A stretch of DNA of 64,000 nt from Lachnoclostridium sp. An14 (GTDB lineage: Bacteria > Bacillota > Clostridia > Lachnospirales > Lachnospiraceae): NCBI RefSeq assembly GCF_002160755.1, contig NZ_NFLE01000017.1, positions 1 through 64,000 on the forward strand, read 5' to 3'. Position 1 is the first letter of the stretch; every line of letters starts with the position of its first letter. Below are positions 50,967 through 61,091 of this stretch, in pieces. The notes beneath the pieces were generated by a model, which saw only the letters and a list, made by a program, of their open reading frames with translations, did no database searches and was not told the origin of the DNA. A program made the position numbers and the translations under genes.

Positions 50967-52971
50967 GGAATTCCTCCTTTACAGTTTGGATTTTTTTATA
51001 TAAAGGTGTGTTTTTATATGTGTTATGGAGTGTGTCAGCATACTGTTTCCATGCAGCCTGAGCATCGGCATCTGGGTGGACGAGCCGCATCCCCTTCTGG
51101 GAAGTTAATATGGAGAGGCTGTGTTCCGTCAGGCGGCTCTGCTCCTCATATAACCAGGCTGTGGTATCGGAAACACATTCCGTAAAAATCGTTTGTTGCT
51201 CCGGTGACAGGCTTTCCCATACATTTGATGAAACAAGCAGTGCTTCGCTGCTAAGGGTAAATGGAATATCGGTCAAAAAATGCTGGTATCGGTAAAGGCC
51301 TGTCTCTAAAATATTGCCGGCAGGGTTCTCCTGGCAGAAGACCGTGTCGGTCTTAAGGGCTTCCGGCAAATTCTGATAACCAATAAAAATGGGAATGGCT
51401 CCGATGGATTCAAAATATGCGGATGATAAGGTGTGGTGCATGGTTCGGACATATTTTCCCTTCAGATCGTCTGGATGGGCAACGGGAGCGTTGCCGGAGG
51501 TAAGATAGCGCCAGCCCATAGTCCAGATATGGGAGAGCCGCAGGCCGGCATTTTCTACTGAGGGAGAAAGTTCCTGTATGGCCACAGTATTGAGCGCCCG
51601 TTCTGCTTGATAAACGGAGTCGAACAAAAAAGGCAGTTCCAGCACAGAGGCCCTTCCTCCAGTAAACGCGTTTAACGATCCTGTAAATAAAACGGCAATG
51701 TCCAGATCATGGTTAGAAAGCAGGTCAAGCAGCATCTGATTGTCGCCGGAGACAGCTATGGTGTGGACGGACAAACGGATGGAACCATGACTGCGATTAT
51801 ACAGAAATTCTGAGAGTTTCCACAGTCCTTTGTGCAGGATGCTACCGGGCTGGATTACGATTCCGGCATGAAGGTGCCGAGACTGGTTTTGAAGAAGATG
51901 GAAGGTGTGAAACAGCATTCGCCGCCGGTCATCGTTTAGTGAATTGCCTTCCAGCTTATTTTTTAATTTGTGGAGACGCTGCTGCAGGGTGTTGCGGTGA
52001 AGACCAAGCTCTTTGGCAGCCGCGGTGGGGCTGCAGTTGTGACGGCAGAGGGCGGCAATGGTTTGGCTTAGAACTGGATCGGCGTCGCAGATTTCGGTAA
52101 GAGGTTTCTGGGCATCTGTTAAGTAAGCTGGAGGCAGCTTGGACATCAAATATTCAAAGAGAAAATCTTCTATGTACAGTACCGCTTTGGTTTGACCACT
52201 ATTATCATAGAGAGCGCTGGCATGGGAAAGGAGAAAATCCGTTTCAGCAAAACTGTTGTGAAGATCCTCAGGCGAAACATAGGGGCTGCCTACAGCAATT
52301 ACTGTTTGAAGACAGCAGGTGTCAAAGAGGGTTTCCCGGAGCCGCAGCAGGAATGAGTGGAGAGTTTTTCGACTGTCGGATTCAGAGGGAACCTGCTTGA
52401 AAATCAGACAGGTTTCTTCGGTTGGAAATCCGCAGATGTCCTCAGCAGTAAAAGCGGGGTCAGACAGGAAAAATTCTGTCAGGATATTCTGCAGTGAGCA
52501 AGTTTGCCCTTGTACTTTAACAGAAGGAAGGGCAGTGATCAAAACGGCCTGACGAGGAAGATAAAGGGAGTACCCCATTTGTTTCAAGGTAAAAATGGCA
52601 TTTGAAAGAGGAGGTCCAGAGACGATGAGCTGATTCACCAGTATGGTTTGATCCAAGGGACGGAGCGGGGCAGGAGAACCATCGGAGTTTCGGATAAAAA
52701 GGTGAAGGAGGCAGGCCAGGTAAGAGTGAAACACAGCCGTATTTTCCCCTATCAGCAGGATGTGACAAATAAACACACCATTTTCCCTGTGTGTGTACAG
52801 CGTGTGGGAAACAGAGGAATGCTGGTTCAGAATTGCGGTGGCATCTGAACGGGCGCGGGAAGACGGGGCAGCCAGAATCCTGTTCTGCTGTCCTACGACC
52901 ACTGCGGTTGCGGGAATGGATTGTTTCAGAGTTTCACATAGTCTGCGGTAAAAAGTGATCTCCTGGTTCAT
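50956..52971 (-). CDS. Fusion of PucR/CdaR-type regulator with a TRAP (DctP) substrate-binding domain
   Basis: 671 residues, no signal peptide or membrane helix. Residues about 1-300 have CdaR-type sensor and GGDEF-like character. The HTH is at about 312-345 (SPTAAAKELGLHRNTLQQRLHKLKNKL, helical as in PucR). Residues about 366-671 are a complete DctP domain: LELPFLFDS (444-452), the carboxylate Arg509 in LKGKYVR, GAIPIFIGYQNLPEALKT, CQENPAGNI (546-554) and the helical end. DctP proteins normally work outside the cell; here the domain should be a cytoplasmic ligand sensor. First gene of the larA operon. Confidence 0.85.
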   Translation of the reverse strand: MNQEITFYRRLCETLKQSIPATAVVVGQQNRILAAPSSRARSDATAILNQHSSVSHTLYTHRENGVFICHILLIGENTAVFHSYLACLLHLFIRNSDGSPAPLRPLDQTILVNQLIVSGPPLSNAIFTLKQMGYSLYLPRQAVLITALPSVKVQGQTCSLQNILTEFFLSDPAFTAEDICGFPTEETCLIFKQVPSESDSRKTLHSFLLRLRETLFDTCCLQTVIAVGSPYVSPEDLHNSFAETDFLLSHASALYDNSGQTKAVLYIEDFLFEYLMSKLPPAYLTDAQKPLTEICDADPVLSQTIAALCRHNCSPTAAAKELGLHRNTLQQRLHKLKNKLEGNSLNDDRRRMLFHTFHLLQNQSRHLHAGIVIQPGSILHKGLWKLSEFLYNRSHGSIRLSVHTIAVSGDNQMLLDLLSNHDLDIAVLFTGSLNAFTGGRASVLELPFLFDSVYQAERALNTVAIQELSPSVENAGLRLSHIWTMGWRYLTSGNAPVAHPDDLKGKYVRTMHHTLSSAYFESIGAIPIFIGYQNLPEALKTDTVFCQENPAGNILETGLYRYQHFLTDIPFTLSSEALLVSSNVWESLSPEQQTIFTECVSDTTAWLYEEQSRLTEHSLSILTSQKGMRLVHPDADAQAAWKQYADTLHNTYKNTPLYKKIQTVKEEFHDV

Positions 52972-53055
52972 AAAATTTCCCCCTTTTGGTTCATTATACT
53001 ATTTTAACATGGGTAACGAATATGTGCCAGCAACACAAATTGGGGATGGAAGTTT

Positions 53056-53070
53056 TGGGTACGAGACCCA
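53056..53070. promoter_or_regulatory. Palindrome between the fusion regulator and the esterase
   Basis: TGGGT-ACGAG-ACCCA in the divergent gap. On the minus strand a TATAAT box lies at 52993-52998 ahead of the regulator. A candidate binding site for one of the two regulators. Confidence 0.4.
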
Positions 53071-53121
53071 TTTTATAGGGAGGAGGGGGCTGATATACTG
53101 GATATAGAAGGAGGCGGTGCC

Positions 53122-53883
53122 ATGTATCAAGCAGTGGAATTGAACGTTAATGGAAAAATACTTCGTGGTTGTGTAAGAGTACCTGAGAGAGGGAATGGAC
53201 GTTACCCGGCGGTTTGTTTCTATCATGGATTTACGGTAGAAAAGGTAGGATTAATGCGGCTGCATGAACTGTTTGCCCGAAGATGTGAAATGGCAGGGAT
53301 CGCCTGTATCCGATTTGATTTTTACGGGTGTGGAGAAAGCGAAGGGGAGTTTGAGGAAATGCGCTTTCTGGATGAAGTGGAACAGGCGAAGGCAATCTAC
53401 CAGTGGGCAGCGCAGCAGGCGTTTGTGGATCCAAAAAAAATTTTTATGGCCGGACACAGTTTGGGAGGGGCAGTGGCTGGAATTGCGGCGGTGGAGAAAC
53501 AGCCGAAGGGACTGCTTCTGTGGTCCGCAGGAAATACGGCATATTTTGATATTAGCAGGAGAGCCGGAGCGATTCCCGGCGAGTATCAAACGTATTATGA
53601 TGTGGGAGGATTAAAGCTGGCGGGGGAATTCATTGAGGAACTAAGAAAGACGGACGTTGTGAATGAATCCAAGGGATATAGAGGCAGAGTGCTGCTGGTT
53701 CACGGAGAAAGGGATGAGAAAATACCCATAGCATCTGCGGGATCTTATATGGATATGTATGGCGGCAATGCGTGTCTGCGGGTAATAGAGGGGGCGGATC
53801 ACCAATTCAGCTCTATAGAGTGGAAAGAAAAAGTATATCAGTATTCCATAGATTTTTTGAAAAATCAGATAAAAAACGCATAG
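53122..53883 (+). CDS. Alpha/beta hydrolase, esterase-like
   Basis: 253 residues, cytoplasmic. Oxyanion HGFTVEKVG, DFYGCGESEGEF, nucleophile Ser113 in GHSLGG, acid in HGERDEKIP and His in GADHQFSS. This is the layout of small feruloyl/cinnamoyl-esterase-like hydrolases. AGAAGGAGG precedes the ATG. It is divergent from the larA-operon regulators and could release a hydroxy acid from an ester, which is speculation. Confidence 0.85.
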   Translation: MYQAVELNVNGKILRGCVRVPERGNGRYPAVCFYHGFTVEKVGLMRLHELFARRCEMAGIACIRFDFYGCGESEGEFEEMRFLDEVEQAKAIYQWAAQQAFVDPKKIFMAGHSLGGAVAGIAAVEKQPKGLLLWSAGNTAYFDISRRAGAIPGEYQTYYDVGGLKLAGEFIEELRKTDVVNESKGYRGRVLLVHGERDEKIPIASAGSYMDMYGGNACLRVIEGADHQFSSIEWKEKVYQYSIDFLKNQIKNA

Positions 53884-53943
53884 GGAATCGAAACAACATT
53901 CAGATAACTGCGAGATGTGAGAATTACGAACAGGGGCTTGAGA

Positions 53944-53992
53944 AAAAAGAGTGAGCATTTCCAGAAAGGGGATGATTACTCTTTTTGTTTTT
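53944..53992 (+). terminator. Terminator or attenuator ahead of glpK
   Basis: AAAAAGAGT (53944-53952) pairs with ACTCTTTTT (53978-53986), followed by GTTTTT. It lies 27 bp upstream of the glpK start, leaving no room for a separate promoter, so read-through control is possible. Confidence 0.65.
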
Positions 53993-53994
53993 AG

Positions 53995-55527
<1,533 letters not shown>

Positions 55528-55652
55528 ACTGCCGAATGGTATGACAGTTCTGGGAAGAAAAGTTGACGGATGAGAATGCTTTTTGTCAGAGTAGGTGAGA
55601 GTTCAACCGCTAAAAAGAGAAAAGTGATTTTTGTAAAAATATATTGTGACTA

Positions 55653-55688
55653 TTGACAATTATAATATCATATGATATTATTTGTATA
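55653..55688 (+). promoter_or_regulatory. Promoter P1 with overlapping 20-bp palindrome O1
   Basis: TTGACA (55653-55658), 17-bp spacer, TATTAT (55676-55681). The perfect palindrome ATAATATCATATGATATTAT (55662-55681) fills the spacer and the -10 box, a repressor position. Confidence 0.8.
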
Positions 55689-55723
55689 TACAAAAGTTAC
55701 AAAAACCCAGAGACGGAGAGAGA

Positions 55724-55767
55724 GGGGACACGAAGAATAGGGAAATCTTTGTGTCCCCTTATTTTTT
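55724..55767 (+). terminator. Terminator between the two promoters
   Basis: GGGGACAC (55724-55731) pairs with GTGTCCCC (55751-55758), inner AAGA/TCTT stem, then TTATTTTTT. Transcripts from P1 would be about 80 nt unless they read through. Confidence 0.8.
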
Positions 55768-55770
55768 ACC

Positions 55771-55814
55771 TTGATAGTAAATTTTGATATAAGCTAAAAT
55801 ATCATATGATATTT
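55771..55814 (+). promoter_or_regulatory. Promoter P2 with overlapping palindrome O2
   Basis: TTGATA (55771-55776), 18-bp spacer, TAAAAT (55795-55800). The 18-bp palindrome AAATATCATATGATATTT (55797-55814) covers its 3' side and shares a 16-bp core with O1. Rest of the gene-free gap 55528-55850 shows nothing else. Confidence 0.65.
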
Positions 55815-55850
55815 GGCTTGTAATAGTAAACAATGAAAGGAGAATGAGGG

Positions 55851-57149
55851 GTGTCAAAACACGAGATTGTTTCGGTATCAGCAATGCAGGTATTTACTTG
55901 GAGGCATCATCCGGGGGTAGAGGCCGTTGTAATTACCAAAGGCGGCGCGGAAGGGAGAGCAGTCTGTACAGCAGGGATTTCTATGGGAACGCATGAGGTA
56001 AAGTTCTCTTATGATGGAGGCGACCGGTGGAATGGACTGGGAGTGGAAAAGGCTGTGCGGGCGGTGAAGGAGATTTTGGAGCCAGTTCTTGTGGGAATGG
56101 ATGCTACGGATCAGTACGCGGTGGATCAGGCGATGCTGAACATTCCGGAGGAAAAAAAGGCCCATTTAGGCGGAAATGCAATTGCTGCCGTGTCAGCTGC
56201 GGTTTTGAAGGCTGGGGCAAAGAGCTTAGGAATTCCTCTGTATCGTCATATCGGAGGAACCAGTGCCATGTATCTTCCAGTTCCAGGAGTTCCGGCGGCA
56301 GCGGGACATGAACGGTATGGCGGATGTGTGACCACACCGGATACAAAGCCCACATATTCCTTCATGTGCCATGGATTTGAGAGCTTTTCAGAAGCATCCT
56401 ATGCAGGATGGGAGATCCAGGAGCTGTGGACAGAGACCATGAGAGGAATGGGCATTTACCCGCCGGATTACTATGGCCTGTTTGACATACCCAAGGGATA
56501 TTTTAAATCAGATGAAGAACTCTGGGAACTGATGGCTGAGACGATTCGGAAAGCGGGTCATGAGGGAAAAGTAGGAATCCAGATGGATGTGGCGTCGGAT
56601 TGTTACTACGACAGGACAGATCAGAAATACAAAGGGATTTTCTCAGAAAAACCTAAGACAAAAGAAGAAATGATGGAATTATATGAGTATGCGGTGGCGA
56701 ATTATCCATTCGTAATCATAGAAGATCCGTTTTATGAGGATGATTATGAGAGCCATGCAGAGTTGGTTCGCCGGGTGGACATCCAGATTGTTGGAGATGA
56801 TCTGTTTACCACCAATCCTAAACGTGTGGCATATGGAGCGAAAATCGGAGCAGCCAATACGGTACTATTAAAAGTAAACCAGGTGGGAACGATCAGCGAG
56901 ACGCTTGAGATGGTACAGTTTGCGTACCGGAACGGATATGGCGTCATGCCTTGTGAAAGCAGAGGGGAGGGAGACGCAATCGCAGATTACTGTGTAGGAA
57001 TCAATGCCTGTGCAGTCCGGGAGATGGCAGTGGGATTGGTAGCAAACCGGTTCCTGGAGATTGAAAAAGAACTGGGCAGCAAGGCGAGATTCTCCGGGAC
57101 TGCTGGGCTGAAAGGCAGACGTTTTTCACCGCGGAAATCTATATCTTAA
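55851..57149 (+). CDS. Enolase-like protein with altered active site
   Basis: 432 residues, alignable with enolase over its length: LGGNAIAAVSAAVLKAGAKS, metal ligands Asp246 (DVASD), Glu291 (IIEDP) and Asp316 (VGDDLFTTN), and catalytic-base Lys341 (LLKVNQVGTISETL). But the substrate-side motifs differ: the SHRSGE loop is PCESRGEG (367-374), so the His-Arg pair is lost; the second Lys is Arg390; the GG-x-HA loop is GGCVTT. It is thus probably not the housekeeping enolase. Start is GTG 55851 after AAAGGAG. First gene of a hydroxy-acid-type operon. Confidence 0.8.
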   Translation: MSKHEIVSVSAMQVFTWRHHPGVEAVVITKGGAEGRAVCTAGISMGTHEVKFSYDGGDRWNGLGVEKAVRAVKEILEPVLVGMDATDQYAVDQAMLNIPEEKKAHLGGNAIAAVSAAVLKAGAKSLGIPLYRHIGGTSAMYLPVPGVPAAAGHERYGGCVTTPDTKPTYSFMCHGFESFSEASYAGWEIQELWTETMRGMGIYPPDYYGLFDIPKGYFKSDEELWELMAETIRKAGHEGKVGIQMDVASDCYYDRTDQKYKGIFSEKPKTKEEMMELYEYAVANYPFVIIEDPFYEDDYESHAELVRRVDIQIVGDDLFTTNPKRVAYGAKIGAANTVLLKVNQVGTISETLEMVQFAYRNGYGVMPCESRGEGDAIADYCVGINACAVREMAVGLVANRFLEIEKELGSKARFSGTAGLKGRRFSPRKSIS

Positions 57150-57167
57150 AAGAAGGGAGAAAAATTT

Positions 57168-58379
57168 ATGAGAAAAAGGAAGGCAGTTTCTATATTGATG
57201 GCAGGACTGATGATGTTTTCAATGGCGGCCTGTGGAGGTGGTCAGGACAATGCAGGGGGAACTTCGGCGCAGAACGTGGAAAATAGCGGAGAAACGGAGA
57301 AAACAGAGGCTGCGGCGGAAAGCGGAGATCCCATTAAGATCGGTGTAATGGCAACTCTGACCGGTTATCCGTTAAACGGAGAACATATGAGAAACGGAGT
57401 TTTGATGGCTATCGACGAGATTAATGAAAATGGAGGCGTGCTGGGGCGGCAGCTGGAAGCCGATGTTCAGGACTGTAGCAATACGACCGACGTGGCAATC
57501 AATGCGACGAATAAACTGATCAGTGAAGGTGTTGTAGGAATTATTGGCCCTCATTACAGTTCTCAGGGCCTGGCAATTGAATCCATTATCAAAGAGGCTC
57601 AGGTTCCTATGCTGGTAGGAGGGACAAGCCCGAAATTTGTAAATGAGTGTGATAATGATTTCCTGTTCCGGATCCGGGCTTCCGATGATCTTCAGGCTGC
57701 GGCTGCGGCGGCATATCTGGTGGATGAGTACGGTGTCACTAAAGTGGCGATTCTTCACGGCAGTGATGACTTTGGAACCGGCGGAATGCAGGTAGCGGCA
57801 AAGTACTTTGATTCCGTAGGTGTGGAATATTGCGCGCAGTCCTTTAACAATGAGGATACAGATGTCACGTCTCAGATTTTAAAGTGTATCAACGAAAATT
57901 GCGACGGTGTCATGATTTGGGCGACAGAGGCGGCCTATCCTATCGTAGCCAGACAGATGTCTGAGCTGGGACTTCAGGCACCCACAATCACGAATCCGTC
58001 ACTGGCGGTCGATTCCTGCCTTGCGCAGATGGAGCCGTCGTGGGTGGAGGGCTGGTACTGTGTCACTGATTTCTTGACCAATAATACGAATCAGGAAGTA
58101 CAGGACTTCATCGCTGCATATCAGGCAGAATACGGGGCTGAGGAAAGTGTGGATCTGCATTGCGCGGCTTATTACAGCGCAGTATACGCATTGGCAGATG
58201 GTATTGAACGCGCAGGCAGCACCAACGGGGAAGATGTAGCGAAAGCTTTGAGAGAGACAAAAGACGTTCCCGGGCTGGTAGGTGATTTCAACTGTAACGA
58301 GGATGGAGAAATGATTCATGAAATTATTCTCGGACAGTGTAAGGACCTGCAGATCGAATACATAGATGTCATTCAGTAA
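57168..58379 (+). CDS. Liv-type ABC substrate-binding lipoprotein
   Basis: 403 residues. Lipobox SMAAC near residue 21, acidic linker, then a type I periplasmic-binding fold: IKIGVMATLTGYPLNGEHMRNGVLMAIDEINENGG in order, VVGIIGPHYSSQGLAIE and AILHGSDDFGTGGMQ. The family covers branched-chain amino acids, amides, urea and aromatic acids; here the operon suggests a hydroxy acid or its conjugate. Confidence 0.92.
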   Translation: MRKRKAVSILMAGLMMFSMAACGGGQDNAGGTSAQNVENSGETEKTEAAAESGDPIKIGVMATLTGYPLNGEHMRNGVLMAIDEINENGGVLGRQLEADVQDCSNTTDVAINATNKLISEGVVGIIGPHYSSQGLAIESIIKEAQVPMLVGGTSPKFVNECDNDFLFRIRASDDLQAAAAAAYLVDEYGVTKVAILHGSDDFGTGGMQVAAKYFDSVGVEYCAQSFNNEDTDVTSQILKCINENCDGVMIWATEAAYPIVARQMSELGLQAPTITNPSLAVDSCLAQMEPSWVEGWYCVTDFLTNNTNQEVQDFIAAYQAEYGAEESVDLHCAAYYSAVYALADGIERAGSTNGEDVAKALRETKDVPGLVGDFNCNEDGEMIHEIILGQCKDLQIEYIDVIQ

Positions 58380-58382
58380 CGT

Positions 58383-58459
58383 GCGGGGGGAATGTTTCCC
58401 CCGCTTTGATCATAGGAAAGTGTGTTTCGCACGTATAGGCGAAAGCTCTTTCCTATGAT
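58383..58459 (+). terminator. Two hairpins between binding protein and permease
   Basis: GCGGGGGGAA/TTCCCCCGC (58383-58404) and a second stem ATCATAGGAAAG/CTTTCCTATGAT (58409-58459). Probably RNA-stability or attenuation elements that favour the binding protein. Confidence 0.6.
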
Positions 58460-58478
58460 ACGAGAAGGAGGTATTTTC

Positions 58479-59342
58479 GTGACGATTGCAATGCAGCTTT
58501 TGGTCAGCGGAATTGCCATGGGGTTTGTCTATGCTTTGGTAGGGATCGAGTATACATTGATCTGGAATTCCATGGGCCTGTTGAATTTTGGCCATGAAAA
58601 AGTGATCATGCTGGGAGCTTACATTTACGCAGGGTCTATGATTTTGGATATGGGACTAGGCTTTATACCAGGCATTATGGGGGCGGTGATCCTGGTGGCA
58701 GCTTTAGGCGTGGTCGTTGCAGTATCTATTTTTATACCGCTGAGAAATATGAACCGTTTATGCGCGATTATGGCGACGGTGATGCTGGGAAATATCATAA
58801 ATGAGGCGGTTCGTCTGTATTATGGGCCGGAGGCCATGACCGTAAAAGGTTTTATGTCGGGAACATTCCGCCTCGGCAGCTTGGTGGTGGCAAAAGCCTA
58901 TATTTATATCATTATGATCGCGCTGGTCATTGTGTTTCTGCTCAACTTATTTATGAAATGCACGAAAGTGGGAAAAGCCATGAGGTGCGTGGCATCGAAC
59001 AAAACAGCAGCCGCGCTTATGGGAATCAATGTAAGAAGTAATATGGCAATCACTACGGCAATTAGCTTTGCGATCTGCTGTGTGTTGGGGATTGCGATTA
59101 TTCCGGTATCCAGTGTCAATGCCTCGATGGCGACCATGATATCTTTAAAAGGGTTCGCAGCGGGCGTAATCGGAAGTTTCGGTTCTCTGCCGGGAGCGAT
59201 TCTGGGAGGTCTCATTCTGGGAGTAGCAGAAAACATCGCAGGTATGGTTTTTCCTTCTACGTTCAAAGATGTAGTGGCGTTCGTATTTCTGATTGCCGTG
59301 CTGATGGTGAAACCAACGGGGATTTTAGGGAAAAGACGATAA
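58479..59342 (+). CDS. Branched-chain-type ABC permease, LivH-like
   Basis: 287 residues from GTG 58479, which has AAGGAGG 7 nt upstream; the frame from 58422 runs through a hairpin. About eight hydrophobic segments; LivH markers are GFVYALVGIEYTLIWNSMGLLNFGHEKV and KAMRCVASNKTAAALMGINV, and the ending GSLPGAILGGLILGVAENI. Confidence 0.92.
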   Translation: MTIAMQLLVSGIAMGFVYALVGIEYTLIWNSMGLLNFGHEKVIMLGAYIYAGSMILDMGLGFIPGIMGAVILVAALGVVVAVSIFIPLRNMNRLCAIMATVMLGNIINEAVRLYYGPEAMTVKGFMSGTFRLGSLVVAKAYIYIIMIALVIVFLLNLFMKCTKVGKAMRCVASNKTAAALMGINVRSNMAITTAISFAICCVLGIAIIPVSSVNASMATMISLKGFAAGVIGSFGSLPGAILGGLILGVAENIAGMVFPSTFKDVVAFVFLIAVLMVKPTGILGKRR

Positions 59343-59354
59343 GGGGGTGGAAAG

Positions 59355-60290
59355 ATGTCAAAAACAATAAAACGGTATGGATATGTGCTGGCAGTGGCGG
59401 CTGCTTTGCTATTGCCGCAGGTGGTCAGCAATACCTACTACGTGACAATGTTCTGCCTGACTTTGATCTATATCATTATCGCGTTTGGGCTGAATTTTAT
59501 TACCGGAATGACAGGGCAGATGAATTTGGGGACAGCAGGGATTTTCTGCCTGGGGGCCTATACTTCAGCGCTGTTGACAACGAAAACCTCCATCTCCCCG
59601 TGGATTGCGCTGATTGTAGTCATAGGAGTAGGCTTTTTGATTGGAGTCGGTCTGGGATATCCCAGCTTTCGTCTGGAAGGAGTTTACCTGTCTCTGACTA
59701 CCATTGCATTTGCGGAGGCAGTGCGGCAGCTGGCTAACAATATGACAGACTTTACCGGAGGCGCGCAGGGCGTGAGAAATATTCCTCCATTCACCGTATT
59801 TGGTTATGAAATAACATCAAAAATTCAGAATTACTATTTCATTCTGGCGTTTGTGATTCTGTTCGGTTTCATCAGTTATCGGATCATGCACTCAAAATGG
59901 GGACGGGCCTTCATTGCCATTCGGGACAACATAGACGCGGTATCCACCTGTGGAATCAATACCGCTCATATCAAAATCATCGCGTTTACCCTGGCGTCCG
60001 TATTCGGATGTGTAGCCGGTGGTCTGTATGCCCATTATTCTTCTTATATCAATGCCTCCACGTTTACCCTCAATCTTTCGGTGACGTTTGTGGTGATGAT
60101 TCTGATCGGAGGTATGGGAAATTTGTGGGGCTGTATTTTAGGAGCTGTGATTGTTTCCATGCTCCCGGAATTTTTAAGGTTCCTGGGAGAGTACTACCAG
60201 CTGACCTATTCCATATTGATTCTGTTATGTATCCTGTTTATGCCGGGAGGCATTTTATCGGTAGTTAAGAAATTAAAACGCAAGAGGTAG
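59355..60290 (+). CDS. Branched-chain-type ABC permease, LivM-like
   Basis: 311 residues, about ten hydrophobic segments. Markers: FGLNFITGMTGQMNLGTAGIFCLGAY in order, GYPSFRLEGVYLSLTTIAFAEAVR, the EAA-type region WGRAFIAIRDNIDAVSTCGIN, and LIGGMGNLWGCILGAV. GGGGGTGG precedes the ATG. Confidence 0.93.
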   Translation: MSKTIKRYGYVLAVAAALLLPQVVSNTYYVTMFCLTLIYIIIAFGLNFITGMTGQMNLGTAGIFCLGAYTSALLTTKTSISPWIALIVVIGVGFLIGVGLGYPSFRLEGVYLSLTTIAFAEAVRQLANNMTDFTGGAQGVRNIPPFTVFGYEITSKIQNYYFILAFVILFGFISYRIMHSKWGRAFIAIRDNIDAVSTCGINTAHIKIIAFTLASVFGCVAGGLYAHYSSYINASTFTLNLSVTFVVMILIGGMGNLWGCILGAVIVSMLPEFLRFLGEYYQLTYSILILLCILFMPGGILSVVKKLKRKR

Positions 60291-60301
60291 GAGGAAATCG
60301 T

Positions 60302-61078
60302 ATGAGTGTATTGGAAATTCAACATTTGACAAAGCGGTTTGCCGGCCTGGTTGCTGTAAATGATTTAAGCTTTGCCGTAAAGGAGCGCTCGATTCACTCG
60401 TTAATCGGGCCCAACGGATCCGGAAAAACGACCACGATCAATATGATTGACGGAGTGTTTTTACCGACAGAGGGAAAGGTTATTTTTAACGGAGTGGACA
60501 TTACAGGAAAACCTACCTATGAAATCTCAAGACTGGGATTAGGACGGACATTCCAGAATATCAAGCTTTTTAACACGCTGACTGTTAAAGAAAACTTGAT
60601 GGTGGGCGGTCAGATGTTTTATGCGAAAAGCAATATTTTAAGATTTTTGTTTGACATACCAGGGGCAAGGAGGGAAGAAAAAGCATTATCTGAGGCGGCG
60701 GATCAGGTGCTGGAATTTATGAAAATGCAGGATGTGGCAGACAAGACGGTGGGCGGTCTGCCATATGGTATGCTGAAGATGGTGGAGTTGGCCAGGACGA
60801 TGATGACCAAGCCGCGATTGATTCTGCTGGATGAGCCGGCAGCTGGTCTGAATCCGTCGGAAAGAAAGCAGCTGATTGACATCCTGTTTCACATTTTTGA
60901 GAGCGGAGTGGATCTGTTTTTAATCGAGCATAATATGGATGTGGTTATGAATATCAGCCATAACATAACGGTCATCAATTTTGGTTCCAAGATCGCGGAG
61001 GGAGTTCCCAAGGAGATTCAGAATAATCCAGAGGTGATCAAGGCTTACCTTGGAGACCGCTATCAGAAACAGGCATAA
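60302..61078 (+). CDS. Branched-chain-type ABC ATPase, LivG-like
   Basis: 258 residues. Walker A GPNGSGKTT; the LivG-specific ISRLGLGRTFQNIKLF; signature LPYGMLKMVELARTMM (the usual LSxGQ is replaced by LPYGM as in LivG); Walker B LILLDEPAAGLNPSE; closing GSKIAEGVPKEIQNNPEVIKAYLG. Confidence 0.94.
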   Translation: MSVLEIQHLTKRFAGLVAVNDLSFAVKERSIHSLIGPNGSGKTTTINMIDGVFLPTEGKVIFNGVDITGKPTYEISRLGLGRTFQNIKLFNTLTVKENLMVGGQMFYAKSNILRFLFDIPGARREEKALSEAADQVLEFMKMQDVADKTVGGLPYGMLKMVELARTMMTKPRLILLDEPAAGLNPSERKQLIDILFHIFESGVDLFLIEHNMDVVMNISHNITVINFGSKIAEGVPKEIQNNPEVIKAYLGDRYQKQA

Positions 61079-61091
61079 AGGAGGAACGGCT

